Assembly (NCBI GenBank): GCA_002726845.1
Contig: PBSP01000020.1
Span: forward strand, 4,149-14,396
DNA: 10,248 bases
Origin: Methanobacteriota archaeon
Lineage (GTDB): Archaea > Thermoplasmatota > Poseidoniia > Poseidoniales > Poseidoniaceae
Direction of reading: 5' to 3'
This document shows positions 6,328 to 10,248 of this stretch, piece by piece. Under the pieces are notes generated by a model. It saw only the letters and a program-made list of their open reading frames with translations, was not told the DNA's origin and ran no database searches. The stretch's first letter is position 1; every line of letters begins with the position of its first letter. The translations under genes were made by a program, and so were the position numbers.

Positions 6328-6558
6328 ATGCTTGAACGCCTCCAAGAGAATCCACTATTCCGTTCGTTCCTTCTTTACTCTGCGTTTAGAGCAGTATACG
6401 GGATTGGTATTCTTCTGGTCGCTTATTTCTTTGCAAAATCAACCGATGCACCGTGGTGGGCGGCTGTACTGATTTTCGTTGCATCGATGATCTTCTCGCG
6501 AATTCTCTTCAAGTACATTAAATCAAAATCTCAGGCAAAACCATCACCCTCAGAGTAA
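6328..6558 (+). CDS. Small membrane protein with two predicted helices, DUF4229-like layout
   Basis: This 76-residue protein has a polar N-terminus MLERLQENPLFRS, two hydrophobic helices (about 17-36 and 41-62) and a basic tail (KYIKSKSQAK). The pattern, NPLxR before the first helix and a Ser/Arg-containing second helix ending in basic residues, recalls the small DUF4229 membrane proteins of actinobacteria, though this is a resemblance in layout and not a proven family match. It follows the surface-protein gene by 39 bases and has a strong Shine-Dalgarno, so it is probably the second gene of that transcript. A start at ATG 6313 would add five residues. The function is unknown. Confidence 0.7.
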   Translation: MLERLQENPLFRSFLLYSAFRAVYGIGILLVAYFFAKSTDAPWWAAVLIFVASMIFSRILFKYIKSKSQAKPSPSE

Positions 6559-6573
6559 TAAACGAGTTTACTC
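6553..6573 (+). repeat. Inverted repeat across the stop of the small membrane protein gene
   Basis: Arms GAGTAA (6553-6558) and TTACTC (6568-6573) are perfect complements with a nine-base loop, and further pairing TAAAC/GTTTA exists inside. No T-run follows, so a terminator is doubtful. It overlaps the TATA-like box of the microprotein gene and could instead be an operator or chance. Confidence 0.3.
6556..6562 (+). promoter_or_regulatory. TATA-like box before the zinc-ribbon microprotein
   Basis: TAATAAA is centred 26 bases upstream of the ATG at 6585 and overlaps the stop codon of the previous gene. The spacing fits a leaderless archaeal promoter and supports the short gene being real. Confidence 0.45.
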
Positions 6574-6584
6574 AAAGACCCACT

Positions 6585-6695
6585 ATGAGCAACGTTGATG
6601 ATTTTCTGACAAGCATCTGCACAAATTGTGGTTTCCTTCTTGGCGAGTTTATACCAGGTATGCCTTGTCCGCATTGCGATGAACCTATGTTATGA
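6585..6695 (+). CDS. 36-residue zinc-ribbon microprotein
   Basis: This short frame has ATG, 36 codons and TGA. It encodes two cysteine knuckles, Cys12-Thr-Asn-Cys15-Gly and Cys28-Pro-His-Cys31-Asp, separated by 12 residues, the classic spacing of a single zinc ribbon. The first eleven residues are polar and acidic (MSNVDDFLTSI). Four correctly spaced cysteines in so short a frame, plus a TATA-like box 26 bases upstream, are unlikely by chance. Small zinc-finger proteins of comparable kind are known in archaea, for example in Haloferax, where some affect biofilm or stress responses; whether this is a relative is unknown. The stop overlaps the stop of the convergent oxidoreductase gene by six bases. 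Confidence 0.7.
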   Translation: MSNVDDFLTSICTNCGFLLGEFIPGMPCPHCDEPML

Positions 6696-7724
6696 AATGG
6701 AAACATCGTGCTCTTCGAAAACCTCGATCACGTGTTTCAGAGTGTTCTCATTGACATGTTCAGGTGGATGTACACCGTGTCCAAGGCCACAATACGATGG
6801 CCCTTTGGTTGCAAACAAGGAAGCCAGGGCATAGGTCACAAGTCCAGTGGTACGTGCCATTGAGCCATGACCATTTTTCCCGTAGTCGACAACTGTCCAC
6901 TCCCGAACGGACGTTTTGGCACTGCAACGCACTCTAAGCCAGGTAAATTCAGGTCGTTCCTGGTCGAATTTCCACGCCTTAATGAGCTCTTCTTCCGGAA
7001 TAGTGTGCCCTTCTGCAAGCCATCGGTCGATGTGTTGTGGCCAACGGACCGTGTACTCTGCCATATCGTTCGCATCGATTGTTTTCAGAACGCTGCGTAG
7101 ACCGTCTGTGAGGAATGCATCCATCCCATCCGTTCCTTCAACTTCAATTCGGTGACGTTCCGTAAGTGCGGGAACGGTAACGATTTCACCGGATCGAACA
7201 ATTCGCGCTGGTCGCGTGTATTCTTCGATGACATCGGATGGTGAAAAAGGCGCCATATAGGACCATTTGTCATCGGCTTGTGTTGGATTCCCTCCAACGT
7301 GTATGCTGACTTCATCCATTGGACCCAACTCACGTTGTGCCTGTGCAAGCAACATGTTCGAAAATCCTGGGGCAATTCCAACATCCCATATCATGGTTGA
7401 AGCGTGTTGTTTTGCCATCGCATCCAACGTTTGTGGGTCTTCTTCAGTAAAAGCAAGGTCGACGATTTGATGCCCACCCGCAATCAATGGTTTGCGAACA
7501 TCGTGACCGATTCTTCCAGGAAGCATATTGACAACAACAGTCGGAGAGGTTAAGGCGTTCACATACGCATAAGCATCTTGTTCTATAGAAATTACGTCGG
7601 TTCGCTCAGTCAAGGAATTTGGAATCCGAATATCGACGGCTGTTACCTTGTGGCCGTCATCCGCCAGTCGATGAATGACGTATTCGCCAACAAGGCCGCA
7701 ACCAAGTGCTACTATGGGTGGCAT
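6690..7724 (-). CDS. Saccharopine dehydrogenase family NAD(P)-dependent oxidoreductase
   Basis: The 344-residue protein begins with a Rossmann fold: IVALGCGLVGEYVI, with Gly8-x-Gly10-x-x-Gly13, and an acidic Asp31 at the end of strand two, which favours NAD. VNMLPG (65-70), DVGIAPGFSNML (114-125), the DGMDAFLTDGLRS segment and a terminal GVHPPEHV are hallmarks of the saccharopine dehydrogenase/lysine 6-dehydrogenase family. Members oxidise or reduce the C-N bond of lysine or saccharopine-like substrates. Lysine 6-dehydrogenase is a fair guess from the GIAPGxSN block and length, but the substrate cannot be fixed. The gene lies nine bases after asparaginyl-tRNA synthetase on the same strand, so they are probably co-transcribed. 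The start ATG at 7724 puts the nucleotide-binding strand right at the N-terminus, as usual. Confidence 0.85.
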   Translation of the reverse strand: MPPIVALGCGLVGEYVIHRLADDGHKVTAVDIRIPNSLTERTDVISIEQDAYAYVNALTSPTVVVNMLPGRIGHDVRKPLIAGGHQIVDLAFTEEDPQTLDAMAKQHASTMIWDVGIAPGFSNMLLAQAQRELGPMDEVSIHVGGNPTQADDKWSYMAPFSPSDVIEEYTRPARIVRSGEIVTVPALTERHRIEVEGTDGMDAFLTDGLRSVLKTIDANDMAEYTVRWPQHIDRWLAEGHTIPEEELIKAWKFDQERPEFTWLRVRCSAKTSVREWTVVDYGKNGHGSMARTTGLVTYALASLFATKGPSYCGLGHGVHPPEHVNENTLKHVIEVFEEHDVSIS

Positions 7725-7733
7725 AGGGAGGCC

Positions 7734-9065
7734 TCAGGGGGTGACCCGACGTGAATCTCGTGGAAACGGTATGACTTCACGTATGTGATCTGCTCCACTC
7801 AGCCATGAGCAAACACGATCAACACCTAGGCCAAAACCACCATGCGGAACGCCACCATAGCTTCGGGTATCGATGTAGAACTGGTAGGCCTCCTTTGGCG
7901 TTCCTTCTTCATCCAATCGAGCGAGAATCTCTTCTTCTGACCACGTTCGTTCACCCCCACCAATGATTTCACCATATCCTTCCGGTGCAAGCAAATCGTG
8001 GCAAAGAACGTACTTTTCATCGCTAGGATCCTCGCGATGGTAGAACGGTTTGGCTATTTTTGGATAGTGCGTCAAAAAGTGTGGCACGGCGAAATCTTGG
8101 GTGAGAATCTTCTCTTTGGAATAATCTAGGTCTTGCCCCCACTCCACTTCAACACCTTTTCCTTGGAGAATTTCGATGGCTTCATCGTAGCGCATTCTTG
8201 GGAACGGTGTATCAGCATAGCGTTGAATCAACTCAAGGTCTCGACCAAGAACCTGCAGTTCGTCGCTGCGCTCCTCGAGAAGTGTTGAGGCGATGTGACG
8301 GACAACTCCTTCTCCATGGTGCATCACTTCGTCGTTGGTCGCCCATGCAATCTCCATCTCGGCATGCCAAAACTCAGTTAAATGGCGCCGAGTACGTGAC
8401 TTCTCCGCTCGGAAGGAGGGTGCAATCGTGTACAATCGCTCCAGGGCTGGCATCGCAGCCTCGGCATAAAGTTGCCAAGATTGGGTGAGATATGCTTTGC
8501 GCCCAAAGTACGGTACTTCAAACAGTGTTGACCCACCTTCAACCGCTCCGGCGACGAAGTTTGGTGCTTGATATTCAACGAAATCCAAGTCCCTGAAATA
8601 GTTGTGAATTGCTCCAAATACCGACGATCGCACTTTGAGCATTGTTGTCATACGACCGGTTCGAAGGTAGAGGTGACGGTTGTCCAGAAGGAACTCCGTT
8701 TCACCGCCATCGGCTGCTTTCATCGCTGATTCTGTAATCGGGAAGGGGCGCTCAGGATCGACAGGACCTACGATTTCAAGTCCAGAGACAACCAATTCAT
8801 GCCCTCCTTCGCTGCGTTCGTCAACGTTAACTGTGCCTCTGATGATAACGGATGATTCGATTAACGCTGAGGCGATGGCCTCAAAGGCTTCGTCACCAAT
8901 GACGTCTCGTTTTGCGACGCACTGGATGATTCCTGTTGAATCTCGCAACACTACGAATCGTATTTTGTTGGACCCTCGAGTTCGCTTAATCCAACCTTTG
9001 AGTTCGACGTCTTGCCCATCATAATCGCCGTTTTGCACATCACCAATCCAGATGTCTTTGGCCAT
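7734..9065 (-). CDS. asnS: Asparaginyl-tRNA synthetase
   Basis: This 443-residue class IIb synthetase charges tRNA-Asn with asparagine using ATP. The N-terminal OB fold (about 1-100, ELKGWIKRTRGSNKIRFVVLRD) binds the anticodon. The catalytic domain shows EFLLDNRHLYLRT (124-136), EGGSTLFEVPYFGRKAYLTQS (around 176-196), motif 2 PSFRAEKSRTRRHLTEFWHAEME (216-238) and motif 3 GGFGLGVDRV (409-418). The ending HIREVIPFPRDSRRVTP with W-L-S-G before it, and the EGGSTLF block, favour asparaginyl over aspartyl specificity when compared with the Pyrococcus enzyme as I remember it. Length is normal. The presence of this enzyme implies direct Asn-tRNA charging. A TATA-like TGATATG on the minus strand (9087-9093), about 25 bases before the ATG and with no Shine-Dalgarno, suggests a leaderless start. 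Confidence 0.93.
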   Translation of the reverse strand: MAKDIWIGDVQNGDYDGQDVELKGWIKRTRGSNKIRFVVLRDSTGIIQCVAKRDVIGDEAFEAIASALIESSVIIRGTVNVDERSEGGHELVVSGLEIVGPVDPERPFPITESAMKAADGGETEFLLDNRHLYLRTGRMTTMLKVRSSVFGAIHNYFRDLDFVEYQAPNFVAGAVEGGSTLFEVPYFGRKAYLTQSWQLYAEAAMPALERLYTIAPSFRAEKSRTRRHLTEFWHAEMEIAWATNDEVMHHGEGVVRHIASTLLEERSDELQVLGRDLELIQRYADTPFPRMRYDEAIEILQGKGVEVEWGQDLDYSKEKILTQDFAVPHFLTHYPKIAKPFYHREDPSDEKYVLCHDLLAPEGYGEIIGGGERTWSEEEILARLDEEGTPKEAYQFYIDTRSYGGVPHGGFGLGVDRVCSWLSGADHIREVIPFPRDSRRVTP

Positions 9066-9086
9066 GTCGTTCCGTTTACGTTCTCA

Positions 9087-9093
9087 CATATCA
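9087..9093 (-). promoter_or_regulatory. TATA-like box before asnS
   Basis: TGATATG on the minus strand is centred about 25 bases upstream of the asnS ATG at 9065. The match is weak but the spacing equals that of other boxes in this window. Confidence 0.3.
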
Positions 9094-9194
9094 TGTTTGA
9101 AGTCCGACCTGTTGGCGATGGAGGGCAAAACAAGCGGTTGTTTGCTGAGAGTATCGAAAGCATCAAACGATACGCGAGGAGGAACGTGGCGTGA
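9093..9194 (+). CDS. Possible 33-residue ORF upstream of and overlapping carbamate kinase
   Basis: ATG at 9093 opens 33 codons that end in TGA at 9192-9194, overlapping the GTG start of carbamate kinase in a GTGA arrangement. The product is polar and mixed-charge (starts MFEVRPVGDGG, ends KRYARRNVA), with no motif I recognise. The strong Shine-Dalgarno of carbamate kinase lies within its end, as seen for the coupled pair at 4501, which hints that carbamate kinase is not the first gene of its transcript. Against it, I see no TATA-like box before 9093 and the frame runs on upstream into antisense of asnS. It may be a real small protein, a leader peptide or chance. Confidence 0.3.
   Translation: MFEVRPVGDGGQNKRLFAESIESIKRYARRNVA
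9176..9183 (+). promoter_or_regulatory. Strong Shine-Dalgarno for carbamate kinase
   Basis: GAGGAGGA stands seven bases before the GTG at 9191, identical in sequence and spacing to the site before the HAD phosphatase gene. It decides the GTG start. Confidence 0.8.
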
Positions 9195-10105
9195 GCAAAA
9201 TTGTGGTTTACGCCATCGGAGGGAATGCACTGGCCCCTCCGGACGGTTCCTCGGATGGCGAGCACGCCTTGGTCCTCGCCAAAGTCATGAGTGATGTTGT
9301 CGATCTCCTTGAGGCCGGTTGGTCGGTTGTGCTCACGCACGGAAACGGGCCACAAGTTGGTGAATTGATGGCGCTTGATTCCGATGTTTCACACACCATG
9401 GATGCGTGGGTTGCAGCGACACAAGGAATGATTGGCCACACCTTGTCCCTACAACTCAACAGCATTCTCAAACATCGTCACAGGCCGGAAAGAACCGCAG
9501 TGGTTCTCACTCGGGTGCTTGTGGATGAAAACGACCCAGCGTTTGCCTTGCCTACCAAACCTGTTGGACCTGTCTTATCGGCTCAGGAAGTCATGGAGCG
9601 AGATTGGGACATAGCCACCACAGTGCATGGTCCTCGACGCGTTGTCGCCAGCCCATTGCCAAAGACAATCCTCGACCTGGACGTCATTCGAACACTCGTC
9701 GAACAACGTGCAGTCGTTATTTGCGGAGGTGGAGGAGGGATTCCTGTCGTTGAACAGGAGCGTCATTACAACGGTATTCCAGCAGTCATCGACAAGGACA
9801 GGCTTTCTTCACTCCTCGCGGTCGACTTGAACGCTGAGGCTTTGATAATCTCAACAGGCATTCAATCGGTATACACGAATTTTGGTCAAGAAGATCAAGT
9901 TGAACATCGCCATCTTTCCCTCAATGAAGCGAAAAAACACCTCGAAGATGGACAGTTTCCCGCTGGCTCAATGGGTCCAAAAATCAACAGCATGCTTGAA
10001 GCAATTACCGCTCAGCCGAGTATGCGTTCCATACTTTGCCAGCCTGGTGATGCGCTTTCTGCAATGAGAGGCGATGCTGGAACCACATTGTCCCAAGATG
10101 ATTAA
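9191..10105 (+). CDS. arcC: Carbamate kinase
   Basis: This 304-residue amino-acid-kinase-fold enzyme interconverts ATP plus carbamate and ADP plus carbamoyl phosphate in the cytoplasm. In fermenters it makes ATP from citrulline or from purine or allantoin breakdown; in archaea it may also feed carbamoyl phosphate into arginine and pyrimidine synthesis. All signature blocks are present: AIGGNAL (8-14), LTHGNGPQVGELM (48-60), PTKPVGP (121-127), RRVVASPLPKTI (149-160), VICGGGGGIPVV (176-187), AVIDKDRLSSLLA (198-210) and PAGSMGPKI (257-265). Length is normal. GTG start with a strong Shine-Dalgarno. No arginine deiminase or ornithine transcarbamylase gene is in the window, so the pathway it serves is not shown here. 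The stop overlaps the TATA-like box of tRNA-Lys. Confidence 0.93.
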   Translation: MSKIVVYAIGGNALAPPDGSSDGEHALVLAKVMSDVVDLLEAGWSVVLTHGNGPQVGELMALDSDVSHTMDAWVAATQGMIGHTLSLQLNSILKHRHRPERTAVVLTRVLVDENDPAFALPTKPVGPVLSAQEVMERDWDIATTVHGPRRVVASPLPKTILDLDVIRTLVEQRAVVICGGGGGIPVVEQERHYNGIPAVIDKDRLSSLLAVDLNAEALIISTGIQSVYTNFGQEDQVEHRHLSLNEAKKHLEDGQFPAGSMGPKINSMLEAITAQPSMRSILCQPGDALSAMRGDAGTTLSQDD

Positions 10106-10108
10106 ATA
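10102..10108 (+). promoter_or_regulatory. TATA-like box of tRNA-Lys
   Basis: TTAAATA is centred 25 bases upstream of the tRNA 5' end and shares its bases with the carbamate kinase stop codon. It is the best match to an archaeal TATA box in the window. Confidence 0.6.
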
Positions 10109-10129
10109 CATCCTTTCGGACCGTGGAAT

Positions 10130-10203
10130 GGGCCTGTAGCTTAGTCAGGTAGAGCGACGGACTCTTAATCCGTCGGTCGCGGGTTCGAACCCCGTCAGGC
10201 CCG
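10130..10203 (+). tRNA. tRNA-Lys (anticodon CUU)
   Basis: The cloverleaf is complete. The acceptor GGGCCTG (10130-10136) pairs with CAGGCCC (10196-10202). The D stem is GCTT with GAGC. The anticodon stem ACGGA/TCCGT holds the loop CTCTTAA with anticodon CTT at 10164-10166. The T arm is GCGGG-TTCGAAC-CCCGT and the discriminator is G10203. CCA is not encoded (CTT follows), unlike tRNA-Pro in this window. There is no intron. It reads AAG codons. Confidence 0.96.
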
Positions 10204-10232
10204 CTTCAGTCGACCTGCTGGATTCATGAGTG

Positions 10233-10237
10233 TTTTT
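10233..10237 (+). terminator. T-run after tRNA-Lys
   Basis: Five consecutive T bases 30 bases after the tRNA could serve as an archaeal T-run terminator; they sit inside a small GTGT/ACAC palindrome. The run is short and the region runs to the window edge. Confidence 0.3.
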
Positions 10238-10248
10238 ACACCATCCTT

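Noticed and set aside
9012..9092. Longer version of the small ORF before carbamate kinase
   Set aside because: This part is antisense to the start of asnS and would be a by-product of that coding sequence; only the part from 9093 is considered.
1..10248. CRISPR array, toxin-antitoxin pair or other defence system
   Set aside because: I saw no regularly spaced repeats, no nuclease or Cas-like protein and no recognisable toxin; the genes are housekeeping or envelope-related.

Overview
The window looks like a chromosome segment from a marine planktonic euryarchaeon. Marine Group II (Poseidoniales) is my best guess, inferred rather than proven. The archaeal evidence is an aCPSF1/FttA-type ribonuclease, an archaeal-type asparaginyl-tRNA synthetase, a protein of the pyruvoyl-dependent arginine decarboxylase family, archaeal-type membrane-anchored GT2 glycosyltransferases, and TATA-like boxes about 25 bases upstream of several start codons and of both tRNA genes. 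Coding density is very high: no gap exceeds about 125 bases. I see no transposase, integrase, CRISPR array, rRNA or long repeat.

Layout, left to right. 1-1089 (+) is the 3' part of an aCPSF1/FttA gene. It abuts, stop codon to stop codon, a convergent small membrane protein gene (1090-1374, -). Then come a pyruvoyl-dependent arginine decarboxylase homologue that seems to lack its catalytic residues (1432-2121, +), a zinc ribbon plus predicted winged-helix protein (2154-2591, +) and tRNA-Pro(UGG) (2625-2702, +, CCA encoded). A GT2 glycosyltransferase on the minus strand (2681-3577) ends inside the tRNA gene on the opposite strand. Diverging from it is a GT2-like protein with a degenerate sugar-nucleotide site (3663-4499, +), followed after one base by a HAD-IB phosphatase (4501-5265, +).

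The right half holds a secreted, membrane-anchored Ig-like protein (5308-6288, +) with a TATA-like box and a 13-bp palindrome in front of it, a two-helix membrane protein (6328-6558, +) and a 36-residue zinc-ribbon microprotein (6585-6695, +). On the minus strand, asparaginyl-tRNA synthetase (7734-9065) is followed nine bases later by a saccharopine-dehydrogenase-family oxidoreductase (6690-7724), whose stop overlaps the microprotein. Carbamate kinase (9191-10105, +), possibly preceded by a 33-codon ORF, and tRNA-Lys(CUU) (10130-10203, +, no CCA encoded) close the window.

Functionally this is mostly ordinary housekeeping: RNA 3'-end formation, translation, envelope glycosylation, surface protein, carbamoyl phosphate/ATP metabolism. 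The points worth a second look are two apparent pseudoenzymes (the decarboxylase homologue and the GT2 homologue), the tiny zinc-ribbon protein with its own TATA-like box, the tRNA/protein-gene antisense overlap, and the palindrome at the surface-protein promoter. I found no convincing new multi-gene defence or mobile system.
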